A DNA stretch of 64,000 nucleotides from an uncultured Clostridia bacterium (GTDB lineage Bacteria > Bacillota > Clostridia > TANB77 > CAG-508): contig CAKPKJ010000002.1 of assembly GCA_934167445.1 (NCBI GenBank), forward strand, positions 162,355 to 226,354, written 5' to 3'. The notes under the pieces are model-generated. The model was not told where the DNA came from, made no database searches, and saw only the letters and a list, made by a program, of their open reading frames with translations. Below, in pieces: positions 1 through 8,292 of this stretch (positions are counted from its first letter, which is position 1; each line of letters starts with the position of its first letter). Made by a program: the position numbers and the translations under genes.

Positions 1-1
1 T

Positions 2-103
2 TCTAAGAAAACAAAAAGATGGGTAGAGATTCTTTGTGCAATTTCTGCGATAATATGTGCTATTGAAATATGGTGGGGATTTATAATGCCTTACATAGAT
101 TAG
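2..103 (+). CDS. C-terminal end of a membrane protein (cut by window edge)
   Basis: An open frame runs in from the left edge and stops at TAG 101-103, giving the last 33 residues of a protein. The tail has a basic stretch (SKKTKRW) followed by one hydrophobic segment rich in Ile, Ala and Trp and then a short polar end, so it looks like the last membrane helix of an integral membrane protein. Too little is present to name a family. It converges on tmcAL. Confidence 0.5.
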   Translation, partial: SKKTKRWVEILCAISAIICAIEIWWGFIMPYID

Positions 104-140
104 GCAAAGCAGTATAGCATAGAATAAATATACTAAAAAA

Positions 141-176
141 GCTGAGGTAGAAAACTTTTAAAGTTTTTCAACCTCA
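141..176 (-). terminator. Terminator of tmcAL
   Basis: A GAGGT/ACCTC stem extended by GAAAACTTT/AAAGTTTTTC lies between the two converging genes. Read on the minus strand it is followed by a T-rich run (AGCTTTTTTAG), so it terminates tmcAL; the plus-strand side lacks a good T tract. Confidence 0.6.
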
Positions 177-218
177 ACTATTTGCATAGAGCCATTCTAT
201 ATACTTAATTAAATAATT

Positions 219-1454
219 CTACATTGTAATTATTTTTTTAGTAAAATCCATATTACTGCAAGAATCAAAGTCATATCCAATCGAATAAATGTTAGTAGCA
301 CAAACATCTTTTTCAAGCATTAACCTAAGATTTTTATTTGTAGAAGTATCGGCAAAACGTTTTACAGAAGTTATAATATCAAGTTTAGGGTTGGCTTTAG
401 CAATTTCAGAAAGTAAGAATTGTCCTCGTTTAGTAAAACCTAATACTCTAATATATGGAGTTTGCACTTTTTTTGATAGTGCCATGTCTTTTTTTGTTAT
501 TCCAAGTAAACTATACAGCAAAATTCTCTGAATTCTGGTAGAAGTATATCTTTTGGATTTTATAAGTGATAAAAATTCAGTTATAGTATTACAAGAATTA
601 GCTGCTTTTTTTAAAGAATGTTCTAAACCTTCTGAAACATCAGGGAGTTCTTTGATTTCATCTAAAGTCATTTTTCTTAAATTATAAATTATTTGCCTTT
701 CAAAAACTGAAATGTCAGGAATGATATGACCTTGTTTTATATTATCAATTAAAATTCCATAGCTAGGAGCTGGAACTAATTTTCTTAATGCTTTAAAATT
801 TCCATTTTTAACAATGTTTCTAATAGCAGTGGCACTTGCAATGTTTCCAGAATAAGAAACATCATTATAACCAGCTTCAAATCGTGTAATAGCAACAGGT
901 TCGATTATACTGTTATTTTTTTTCAATGCTTTCATATATTCTAATCCTAAAATGTTATTAGGATTGTTTAAAATATTTAAATATTTTCTGATATTACCTA
1001 GATACAACATTAAAGCATTTTCACGAGCTTTAGGGAAAGAAATTCCTTTTTTTAATTCACTAGATAATAATAGTCTGTAAGCTTTAGGTTCTTTATATAA
1101 TACATCAGCAATTGGACTAAGAATATCCATATCTGAAGTTTCAGCTCCGAAAGCTAGATAATCGACTACTTTTAAGGAGTTTAATATTTTTACAGCACCA
1201 TCAGCAAAGTTTTCTGCACTAGATGTTGCATATAAAGTAGGAAGTTCTAAAACTAAGTCAATACCACAATTTAATGCAATTTCAGCTCTAGACCATTTGT
1301 CTATAATGGCAGTACTACCACGTTGAGTAAAATTACCACTCATAATAGCAACAGTATATGAAGAACCTGTGAGCTTTTTGGCTTGTTCTAAATGATATAA
1401 ATGACCATTATGGAATGGATTATATTCAGCAATAATTCCTAAAACTTTTCCCAT
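219..1454 (-). CDS. tmcAL: tRNA(Met) cytidine acetate ligase TmcAL (YlbM)
   Basis: A 411-residue protein starting MGKVLGIIAEYNPFHNGH. The FHNGH motif is the HxGH-like nucleotidyltransferase signature, followed by IMSGNFTQRG and the LELPTLYATSSAENFA segment of the YlbM/TmcAL family. Known family role: acetate- and ATP-dependent N4-acetylation of the wobble cytidine (C34) of elongator tRNA-Met. The start at 1454 is chosen because AAGGAGG lies just upstream and this is the family N-terminus; the frame is open further upstream, but that part is hydrophobic noise antisense to rnhA. It is divergent from rnhA. Confidence 0.92.
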   Translation of the reverse strand: MGKVLGIIAEYNPFHNGHLYHLEQAKKLTGSSYTVAIMSGNFTQRGSTAIIDKWSRAEIALNCGIDLVLELPTLYATSSAENFADGAVKILNSLKVVDYLAFGAETSDMDILSPIADVLYKEPKAYRLLLSSELKKGISFPKARENALMLYLGNIRKYLNILNNPNNILGLEYMKALKKNNSIIEPVAITRFEAGYNDVSYSGNIASATAIRNIVKNGNFKALRKLVPAPSYGILIDNIKQGHIIPDISVFERQIIYNLRKMTLDEIKELPDVSEGLEHSLKKAANSCNTITEFLSLIKSKRYTSTRIQRILLYSLLGITKKDMALSKKVQTPYIRVLGFTKRGQFLLSEIAKANPKLDIITSVKRFADTSTNKNLRLMLEKDVCATNIYSIGYDFDSCSNMDFTKKIITM

Positions 1455-1614
1455 TATTTCCTCCTTGTATAAATTGATTTTTACTGTTATAATACTATCA
1501 TAAAAAATAGAAAAAAACAATTGTAATTTAAAGTATAAAACTAATATAGTATAAAACAATAGGTTTATAGGCAAATCCTTTAATAAAAACCTAAATATAT
1601 TAAATAAGGAGAAT

Positions 1615-2073
1615 ATGATACTTATAGATATCATAAAAGAAAAAATGGATAAAGTTGTAATATATACAGATGGAGCTTGTTCTGGAAATCCAGGTCCAGG
1701 GGGATGGGGAGCTGTACTGATATATAAAGATAATAGAAAAGAAATTTCAGGAGGAAAAAAAGATACAACAAATAATATAATGGAATTAACAGCAGTTGTT
1801 GAAGCATTAAAATTGTTAAAACATCCTTGTGAAGTAGAATTATACAGTGACAGTGCATATATTGTGAATAGTTTTACACAAGGCTGGATATACGGCTGGA
1901 TAAAAAATAATTGGAAAACCTCATCTAAAGAACCGGTAAAAAACAAAGAGATTTGGCAAGAATTATATAATTTAACAAAAATACATAAAGTTGCATTTAA
2001 CAAAGTAAAAGGCCATAGTGATAATGAACTAAATAATAGATGTGATGAATTAGCACGTAATGCTATTCCATAA
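1615..2073 (+). CDS. rnhA: Ribonuclease HI
   Basis: A 152-residue RNase HI. Visible motifs: YTDGACSGNPGPGGWG (first catalytic Asp), IMELTA (catalytic Glu), YSDSAYI (second Asp) and NNRCDELA (last Asp), i.e. the complete DEDD set. It degrades the RNA strand of RNA:DNA hybrids. There is no N-terminal hybrid-binding domain. The ATG at 1615 follows AAGGAG by only 3 nt; the ATG at 1645 (MDKVVIYTDG) matches the usual family N-terminus but has no good ribosome binding site, so the start is uncertain by 10 codons. Confidence 0.95.
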   Translation: MILIDIIKEKMDKVVIYTDGACSGNPGPGGWGAVLIYKDNRKEISGGKKDTTNNIMELTAVVEALKLLKHPCEVELYSDSAYIVNSFTQGWIYGWIKNNWKTSSKEPVKNKEIWQELYNLTKIHKVAFNKVKGHSDNELNNRCDELARNAIP

Positions 2074-2245
2074 ATATTACAATTCAATGACATAAAATAA
2101 AAACCTTGAAAAAGCTAAATGTTTTAAGTATAATAAAATTGTAGAAAAATGGAACATAAGAAAAATGAAAAACGTTTAATAAATAATTGATATATATTTT
2201 TTTGTTAAATGATTTTAACTCAAAAGAGGAAGGAATGAAAATAAA

Positions 2246-3040
2246 ATGAACACTTTTGCTGAATATATTTTAGAAGAACAAGATTTAGCAGCTAAAATGG
2301 AAATTGTATATTATTTATCAAAGAAATCAAAAATATTTTTTGACAAATCTGTAGTATTTAAAACAGAAATAGCAAGAATGTTTTTAAATTATGCCAAACT
2401 AGATATTGATAAGAACCTAATATTAACAGCATGCTTATTGTGTAATGTAAAAAAAATAAATAATGCTCAAGATATAGAAAGTGTTCATACATATGCAAAA
2501 AAGGGAGCCGAATATTTATCTGGACTAGGATTTAACAAAAGATTTTGCAAAATTTGTGAAGAAGTTAATAGATATAGCGGAAGTAATCCGAGGGAAAGAG
2601 AAAGTGATATATTAGAGCTTGTAGAACAATTTGGCGGAATGCTATTAGATAGGCCAGAAAGAATTGGATTCAAACCAGATGAGGCCCTTGTTTTATTAGA
2701 ACATAGAAATTTAAAAGATACATACAATAGATATCTTGACATCTTTATGGATTTTGTTAATTTTCTAGAAAAAATTAATATGAGCGAACTAACTAGTATG
2801 CCAGCATTAAGGCGACTTGTAAAAATACATAATGAAACTACAAGTATAATGGATTTTATAAAAGAAGTAGTATATAATTATGAACCTAAAATAGATAAAC
2901 TTACAGAAAAACAAATGAACAAACTATCAAAAGAAATGTTCGAAGATTTAGAAAATCCTAATAGACCTTTGTTTAGTGAAGAAGCTGCACAAAGAGTTAT
3001 GAGACATATTAATGAAGAAACTATAAAAATAAAAGAGTAA
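2246..3040 (+). CDS. Uncharacterised helical protein, possibly a degenerate HD-domain protein
   Basis: A 264-residue soluble, largely helical protein with a good ribosome binding site (AAGAGGAAGG). The N-terminal half (about residues 35-130) has the spacing of an HD-domain helix bundle, but the HD and metal-binding His/Asp residues are not apparent where LLHDIGK would be expected (here LTACLLCNVKK). I infer a catalytically dead HD relative at best. The C-terminal third is charged. It lies 89 nt before the PHP-domain gene and may be cotranscribed with it. No function is assigned. Confidence 0.75.
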   Translation: MNTFAEYILEEQDLAAKMEIVYYLSKKSKIFFDKSVVFKTEIARMFLNYAKLDIDKNLILTACLLCNVKKINNAQDIESVHTYAKKGAEYLSGLGFNKRFCKICEEVNRYSGSNPRERESDILELVEQFGGMLLDRPERIGFKPDEALVLLEHRNLKDTYNRYLDIFMDFVNFLEKINMSELTSMPALRRLVKIHNETTSIMDFIKEVVYNYEPKIDKLTEKQMNKLSKEMFEDLENPNRPLFSEEAAQRVMRHINEETIKIKE

Positions 3041-3129
3041 AATAAGCAGTTTGAATAAAAATAAGTATTTAAATTAAAATAAGCATTTAGTGTTTTATAA
3101 AAAAATAATGCAAAACATGGAGGAAGAAA

Positions 3130-4326
3130 ATGTACGAAATATTTGCAGATTTACATGTACACATAGGAAGAAGTGAAAACGGAAAACCAATAAAAATAAC
3201 AGCAGCAAGGTCTTTAAATTTTGCAAACATTGCAAAAGAATGTGCTGATAGAAAAGGAATAAACGTAGTAGGAATAATAGATTGTGCATCACCTTATGTT
3301 ATAGAAGACATAGAAAATTTTTTAAAAACAGGTGAAGCATACGAACTAGAAGATGGAGGAATTATATATAAAGATAAAGTATGTATAATTTTAGGAAGTG
3401 AAGTAGAAACATCAGAAAAAGGTAGAAATGGGAAATCAGGAAGTGCACATAATTTATGCTATTTTCCACACTTAAGTGATATAAAAGGTTTTTCAAATGA
3501 ATTAAGCCATCATTTGAAAAACATAACATTAAGTACACAAAGAACGGATTTATCAGGATATGATTTAATAGATATGGTAGAAAAATATAACGGAATATTA
3601 GTTCCTGCACATATATTTACACCACATAAAAGTTATTATGGGAATTGTACAGATAGATTGGAATATGTATTCAAAGAAAAATTTGATAAGATATTTGCAG
3701 TAGAATTAGGACTAAGTTCAGATACATTTTTAGCAGATGAAATTTCAGAAATAGAAAAAAGAGCATTTTTAACTAATTCAGATGCACATTCTTTACCTAA
3801 AATAGCAAGAGAATATAACAAAATGTTAGTTGAAGATATATCGTTTAAAGAAATTGTAAAAGCTATGAAAAACGAAGATGGCAGAAAAATTATTGCAAAT
3901 TATGGATTAGACCCTAAACTTGGAAAATATCACAGGACATATTGCGATGATTGCAATGAAACTATAGAAACAAAAGAACCTGTTGAAAAATGTCCAATGT
4001 GTGGAGGAAAAAATGTAACATTTGGAGTTTTTGATAGAATAGAGTTAATAAAAGATAAAAAACAAACAAAAAGCCCTAAAAATAGGCCACCATATATATA
4101 TCAAATTCCACTTGGATTTATACCAGGAGTTGGTGGAAAAACAATTCAAAAATTGTTAGATAATTTTGAAACTGAAATGAATATATTACATAAACTTACA
4201 AAAGATGATATAGAAATGGTAGTTGGAGAAAAAGTTGCAAATAATATAGAAAATGCAATAAGGGGAAATTGTGAAGTACATGCTGGTGGTGGCGGAAATT
4301 ACGGAAAAGTCACTGTAAAAAAATAA
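3130..4326 (+). CDS. PHP-domain protein of the endonuclease Q-like family
   Basis: 398 residues. It begins with a PHP metal-binding motif (FADLHVHIGRS), followed by GSEVETSEKG, a conserved PAHIFTPH segment, TNSDAHS and a zinc ribbon near residues 270-300 (CDDC and CPMC pairs). The C-terminal part has a helix-hairpin-helix-like segment (GFIPGVGGKTIQKLL). This order is that of archaeal and Bacillus endonuclease Q, which nicks DNA 5' of deaminated bases; the precise substrate here is inference. It ends in a glycine-rich tail (HAGGGGNYGK). The start is set by GGAGG just upstream. Confidence 0.8.
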   Translation: MYEIFADLHVHIGRSENGKPIKITAARSLNFANIAKECADRKGINVVGIIDCASPYVIEDIENFLKTGEAYELEDGGIIYKDKVCIILGSEVETSEKGRNGKSGSAHNLCYFPHLSDIKGFSNELSHHLKNITLSTQRTDLSGYDLIDMVEKYNGILVPAHIFTPHKSYYGNCTDRLEYVFKEKFDKIFAVELGLSSDTFLADEISEIEKRAFLTNSDAHSLPKIAREYNKMLVEDISFKEIVKAMKNEDGRKIIANYGLDPKLGKYHRTYCDDCNETIETKEPVEKCPMCGGKNVTFGVFDRIELIKDKKQTKSPKNRPPYIYQIPLGFIPGVGGKTIQKLLDNFETEMNILHKLTKDDIEMVVGEKVANNIENAIRGNCEVHAGGGGNYGKVTVKK

Positions 4327-4339
4327 AATGTAGAGTTCT

Positions 4340-4390
4340 AAAAATCTCTTTATCGAATACACATTATGTATAAAAGATAAGGAGATTTTT
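4340..4390 (+). promoter_or_regulatory. Hairpin that buries the spoIIM ribosome binding site
   Basis: Arms 4340-4354 and 4376-4390 are a 15-bp inverted repeat with a single G:U pair, and the loop holds a smaller ATACA/TGTAT stem. The 3' arm contains the AAGGAG of spoIIM (start codon 4392) and ends in a T run, so the same structure could act as an intrinsic terminator for the upstream gene and as a translational block for spoIIM. Confidence 0.65.
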
Positions 4391-4391
4391 T

Positions 4392-5027
4392 ATGAAAAAT
4401 GTTATATTAAAAGTGAAAGAAATAATAAGACAAAATATTATAAACAACAAGAAAGAATACATACTAACAGCTTTGATATTTATTATAGGAATATTTTTAG
4501 GTGTTTTCTTTATAAATAATATTCAAGAAAGTCAAAGAACAGAAATATCAGATTATTTAAAACATTTTATAGAACAAATGAAAAACATAGAAAAGTTAAA
4601 TAGTCTAAGTCTATTAAAAACGAGTGTAATACAAAATATAATATTAGCAGTATCTTTATGGTTTTTTGGAACAACTGTAATAGGCATACCGATAGTATTG
4701 GGAATAGTATTATATAGAGGTTTTTGTTTTGGATATACAATTGCTGTATCAGTTACCATACTTGGAATAACCAAAGGAACTATTTTTTCATTAGTGAATT
4801 TCTTGTTGCCAAGTATATTGTTAATACCTGCGATGTTAGCGATAGCTGTTAGTGGAATGAAATTATATAGGTCAATAACAAAAGACAAAAGAAGAGAAAA
4901 TATAAAATTAGAGATATTTAGGCATACAATATTTTCATTAGTTATGTTAATTTTTATGTTAGTGGCATCTGTCTTGGAAGTAAGCATTTCTGCCAATATA
5001 TTGAAAGGAATAATTAAATATTTTTAA
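4392..5027 (+). CDS. spoIIM: Stage II sporulation protein M
   Basis: A 211-residue polytopic membrane protein with about five hydrophobic helices. It starts with a basic cytoplasmic segment, then a helix (ILTALIFIIGIFLGVFF), and carries the family core around GIPIVLGIVLYRGFCFGYT. SpoIIM forms the DMP complex with SpoIID and SpoIIP, which drives peptidoglycan hydrolysis during engulfment of the forespore. Adjacency to xerD is a common Firmicute arrangement. Translation may be controlled by the hairpin over its ribosome binding site. Confidence 0.9.
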   Translation: MKNVILKVKEIIRQNIINNKKEYILTALIFIIGIFLGVFFINNIQESQRTEISDYLKHFIEQMKNIEKLNSLSLLKTSVIQNIILAVSLWFFGTTVIGIPIVLGIVLYRGFCFGYTIAVSVTILGITKGTIFSLVNFLLPSILLIPAMLAIAVSGMKLYRSITKDKRRENIKLEIFRHTIFSLVMLIFMLVASVLEVSISANILKGIIKYF

Positions 5028-5132
5028 GGAAAATTGCCAAAATGTATTTACTTTTTTCAAATAGTTTGATATAACATATATGGTTTATGTAAATAAATTA
5101 TTTTTAATATAGATGATAGGGGTAGAGAGAAA

Positions 5133-6014
5133 ATGGAAAGACAATTAAAATTCTTTTTTGAATTTTTGGAGAATGAGAAAAAATTATCAGAAAATACATT
5201 ACAATCATACAAAAGAGATTTGAAACAATTCAGAAGATACATAGAAGCTTGTGAAGTTCCTTACAATAGAGTAAAAGAAGAAGACATCAAAGACTATATT
5301 AGAGAATTACAAGAAAATGGTAAAAAACCATCTAGCATTTCTAGATGTATAGCATCAATAAGATCTTTTTACCAATTTGTATTAAAAAGAAAAAAAGTAA
5401 AAATAGATCCAACAGCAAATATACAAGCACCTAAGATAGAAAAAAGAGTACCAAGCGTATTAACATCAAAAGAGGTAGAACTATTATTAGATCAACCTAA
5501 AGATATAGATTTAAAAGGAACTCGTGACAAAGCAATGCTAGAATTTGCATATGCTACAGGGATGAGAGTAACAGAAATAATATCATTAAATGTAGAAGAT
5601 GTAAACTTAGAAGAAGGATATGTTACTTGTCATAGTGGAAATAAACAAAGAACTATACCATTAGGAACAATGGCATTAAATGCGTTAAGCGAATATATGC
5701 AAGACGCAAGAGATATTATGATAAAAGATGAAGGTGAAAAAGCTTTGTTTGTTAATGTAAATGGAAAAAGATTAACAAGACAAGGATTCTGGAAAATAAT
5801 AAAATATTATAAAGAACAAGCACATATAACAAAAGATATAACACCACATGTTTTAAGACATTCATTTGCAACACATCTTTTACAAAATGGTGCAGACTTA
5901 AAAGCTATTCAAATGATGCTTGGACATTCAGATATATCTTCAACACAAGTATATATGCAATTCCAAGATGGAGGACTAAAAGATATTTATAAAAAAGCAC
6001 ATCCACGTGCTTAA
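5133..6014 (+). CDS. xerD: Site-specific tyrosine recombinase XerD
   Basis: 293 residues, the full family length. The N-terminal SAM-like domain (FFEFLENEKKLSENTLQSY) spans about residues 1-100; the catalytic domain has Arg in ATGMRVTEI, Lys in HSGNKQR, HVLRHSFATHLL (HxxR), LGHSDI (His) and YMQF (nucleophile Tyr). XerD resolves chromosome dimers at dif. It lies just after spoIIM, as in Bacillus-type genomes, so this is a chromosomal housekeeping copy, not a phage integrase. A terminator follows at 6034. Confidence 0.93.
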   Translation: MERQLKFFFEFLENEKKLSENTLQSYKRDLKQFRRYIEACEVPYNRVKEEDIKDYIRELQENGKKPSSISRCIASIRSFYQFVLKRKKVKIDPTANIQAPKIEKRVPSVLTSKEVELLLDQPKDIDLKGTRDKAMLEFAYATGMRVTEIISLNVEDVNLEEGYVTCHSGNKQRTIPLGTMALNALSEYMQDARDIMIKDEGEKALFVNVNGKRLTRQGFWKIIKYYKEQAHITKDITPHVLRHSFATHLLQNGADLKAIQMMLGHSDISSTQVYMQFQDGGLKDIYKKAHPRA

Positions 6015-6033
6015 TAAAATAATAATAAAAGTT

Positions 6034-6070
6034 GGGGTAGAAAACAAATCAAGTTTTCTACTCCATTTTT
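6034..6070 (+). terminator. Intrinsic terminator after xerD
   Basis: The stem GGGGTAGAAAAC / GTTTTCTACTCC (one mismatch, 7-nt loop) is followed by ATTTTT. It resembles the element at 141-176 in its GTAGAAAAC stem. Confidence 0.85.
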
Positions 6071-6211
6071 GAAATCTAATATTAAGTTAACAACTAGACA
6101 TATGTAATAAAAAAAGATATAATATAATCGAAAAAATAAAAAAAGAGACTAAAAAATAACTATAAATTTTATTAGAAATAAATTATTTTTTACAATCAGA
6201 AAGAGATAAAT

Positions 6212-6688
6212 ATGGAGAAAAAAGTTTTGTTTATATCAAGTACAGGAGGACATTTAAATGAAATGTTGCAACTGTCACCAATGTTTAAAAAATATGATTA
6301 TCACATAATAACAGAAAAAGATGACGCAAGTAAAGCTTTAAAAGAAAAATATGGGGAAAAGATATCATTTTTACCATATGGTACAAGAAGCAAATTACTT
6401 CAATATATATTTAAATATACTAAATTATGTTTTAAGACTGTATATTATTATTTTAAGTTAAGACCAAAGGTGATAATAACAACAGGAACACACACAGCAG
6501 GACCAATGTGCATATTAGGAAAAATATTTGGAAGCAAAGTGATTTATATAGAAACATTTGCTAATAGAAATAAAAAAACAGCGACAGGAAGGTTAATATA
6601 TCCAATTGCAGATTTGTTTATCGTGCAATGGGAAGAAATGTTAAAATTATATCCTAAAGCAGTTTATGGAGGGTCAATTTATCAATGA
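6212..6688 (+). CDS. Alg14-like membrane-anchor subunit of a split glycosyltransferase (PssD/CpsF type)
   Basis: 158 residues. FISSTGGHLNEMLQL is the glycine-rich N-terminal motif of Alg14/EpsF/PssD proteins; a hydrophobic stretch lies near residues 65-85 and GTHTAGPMCILGKIFG plus YIETFANRN follow. In this family the protein anchors the catalytic Alg13-like partner to the membrane, and the pair transfers a sugar to a lipid-linked acceptor. Its stop overlaps the start of the next gene (ATGA), as expected for a two-subunit enzyme. The acceptor sugar cannot be predicted. Confidence 0.85.
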   Translation: MEKKVLFISSTGGHLNEMLQLSPMFKKYDYHIITEKDDASKALKEKYGEKISFLPYGTRSKLLQYIFKYTKLCFKTVYYYFKLRPKVIITTGTHTAGPMCILGKIFGSKVIYIETFANRNKKTATGRLIYPIADLFIVQWEEMLKLYPKAVYGGSIYQ

Positions 6689-7173
6689 TATTAGTATTAT
6701 TAGGAACACAAAATAATAGTTTTCATAGGCTATTAGAAGAACTGGATAGATTAGTAGAAAAAAAAGTAATTAATGAGAAAATAATTGTACAAGCAGGTTA
6801 TACAAAATATAAATCTAAAAATATGAGAGTATTTGGGCTAATACCACAAGAAGAATTAGAAAGATACCAGGAAAAAGCAGACTTAATAATTACACATGGT
6901 GGAGTTGGTTCAATTATAAGTTCAATAAAAAAAGGAAAGAAAGTAATTGCAGTACCAAGATTGCATAAATATAATGAGCACGTAAATGACCACCAATTAC
7001 AAATAATAGAAAATTTCAATAGTAAAGGCTATATTATAGGAATAGATGATGTGAACCAATTAGAAAATGCAATTATAGAAGCCAAAAATTTTGAGCCTAA
7101 CAAATACGAGACTGCACCACAAGGTGAGAACAAAATAATAAAAATAATAGAAGATTTTATAGATAATATTTAA
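6685..7173 (+). CDS. Alg13-like catalytic subunit of a split glycosyltransferase (PssE/CpsG type)
   Basis: 162 residues, a single GT28 C-terminal-type Rossmann domain. VLLGTQNNSFHRLLEELDRL opens the fold; ITHGGVGSI and AVPRLHKYNEHVNDHQ are the nucleotide-sugar binding motifs (compare MurG and Alg13). It overlaps the upstream Alg14-like gene by 4 nt, so the two are translationally coupled and should form a heterodimer. There is no other polysaccharide gene nearby except the GT-C-like protein at 8.3 kb. Confidence 0.87.
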   Translation: MILVLLGTQNNSFHRLLEELDRLVEKKVINEKIIVQAGYTKYKSKNMRVFGLIPQEELERYQEKADLIITHGGVGSIISSIKKGKKVIAVPRLHKYNEHVNDHQLQIIENFNSKGYIIGIDDVNQLENAIIEAKNFEPNKYETAPQGENKIIKIIEDFIDNI

Positions 7174-7262
7174 AATTTTGCATAGAGGTAAATAAAAATA
7201 TTTATTAATAATTTTAGAGATTTAAATTTATTTATAATTTTTTAGAAATGGGTGAAATAAAA

Positions 7263-8270
7263 ATGGAAGAAGACAGAATTATGAATCCAGAAATAAAAGG
7301 AAATGAAGAAGAGCGTATGGAAAATTCTTTAAGACCTCAAAATTTGGACGAATATATAGGGCAAAATAAAGTAAAAGAGAATATGAAAATATATATAGAA
7401 TCAGCCAAAAAAAGAAATGAACCATTAGACCATTGTTTGTTATATGGACCACCAGGACTTGGAAAAACAACACTTGCAAACATTATAGCAAATGAAATGC
7501 AATCTAATATAAAAATAACATCAGGACCAGCAATAGAAAAGCCGGGAGATTTAGCTGCATTGCTAACAAATTTATCTGAATTTGATGTTTTATTTATAGA
7601 TGAAATTCATAGACTAAGTAAAAGTGTGGAAGAAATTTTATATCCTGCGTTAGAAGATTTTACATTAGATATAGTAATTGGAAAAGGACCAAGTAGCAGG
7701 TCAATTAGATTAGACTTACCTAAGTTTACACTAATAGGAGCAACAACAAAAGCTGGTTCTTTAACAACACCACTTAGAGATAGATTTGGTATAATACATA
7801 GGTTAGAAATGTATTCAGAAAAAGACTTAGCTAAAATAATAAAAAGGTCAAGTAAGATATTAAATATAGAAATAGACGAAGAGGCTTCAAAAGAAATTGC
7901 TAGAAGATCAAGAGGAACACCTAGAATTGCAAATAGGCTTTTAAAAAGGGTAAGGGATTATGCCATTGTTTTAGGAGATGGAAATATTGATTTGAAAATA
8001 GCTAAACACGCATTAAATCAATTAGAAATAGATGAATTAGGATTAGATGAAATAGACAGAAAATTATTAGAAACAATGATAGTTCAATACCAAGGAAGAG
8101 CAGTAGGAATTGAGGCATTAGCAGCAACAGTTGGAGAAGAAATTGATACAATAGAAGATGTATATGAACCTTATTTAATACAAATAGGTTATATAGCAAG
8201 AACCCCAAGAGGTAGAAAAGTTTTACCGCCAGCATATAAACATTTAGGGTATGAATTTCTTGGAATGTAA
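7263..8270 (+). CDS. ruvB: Holliday junction branch migration ATPase RuvB
   Basis: 335 residues from the ATG at 7263. Walker A GPPGLGKTT, Walker B FIDEIHR, sensor 1 GATTKAG, arginine finger segment TPLRDRFG and the C-terminal winged helix (YIARTPRGRKV) are all present. RuvB drives branch migration with RuvA. An upstream in-frame ATG at 7248 exists, but GGTGA sits 8 nt before 7263, which favours the shorter form. ruvA and ruvC are not adjacent, unlike in many Firmicutes. Confidence 0.95.
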   Translation: MEEDRIMNPEIKGNEEERMENSLRPQNLDEYIGQNKVKENMKIYIESAKKRNEPLDHCLLYGPPGLGKTTLANIIANEMQSNIKITSGPAIEKPGDLAALLTNLSEFDVLFIDEIHRLSKSVEEILYPALEDFTLDIVIGKGPSSRSIRLDLPKFTLIGATTKAGSLTTPLRDRFGIIHRLEMYSEKDLAKIIKRSSKILNIEIDEEASKEIARRSRGTPRIANRLLKRVRDYAIVLGDGNIDLKIAKHALNQLEIDELGLDEIDRKLLETMIVQYQGRAVGIEALAATVGEEIDTIEDVYEPYLIQIGYIARTPRGRKVLPPAYKHLGYEFLGM

Positions 8271-8292
8271 AAACTTATAAGGAGGATTGTTT

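Noticed and set aside
1455..2093. 213-residue N-terminal extension of TmcAL
   Set aside because: Hydrophobic antisense of rnhA; the family start with AAGGAGG is at 1454.
5133..6014. Phage integrase of an inserted element
   Set aside because: Sequence and the spoIIM neighbour identify housekeeping xerD; no phage genes nearby.
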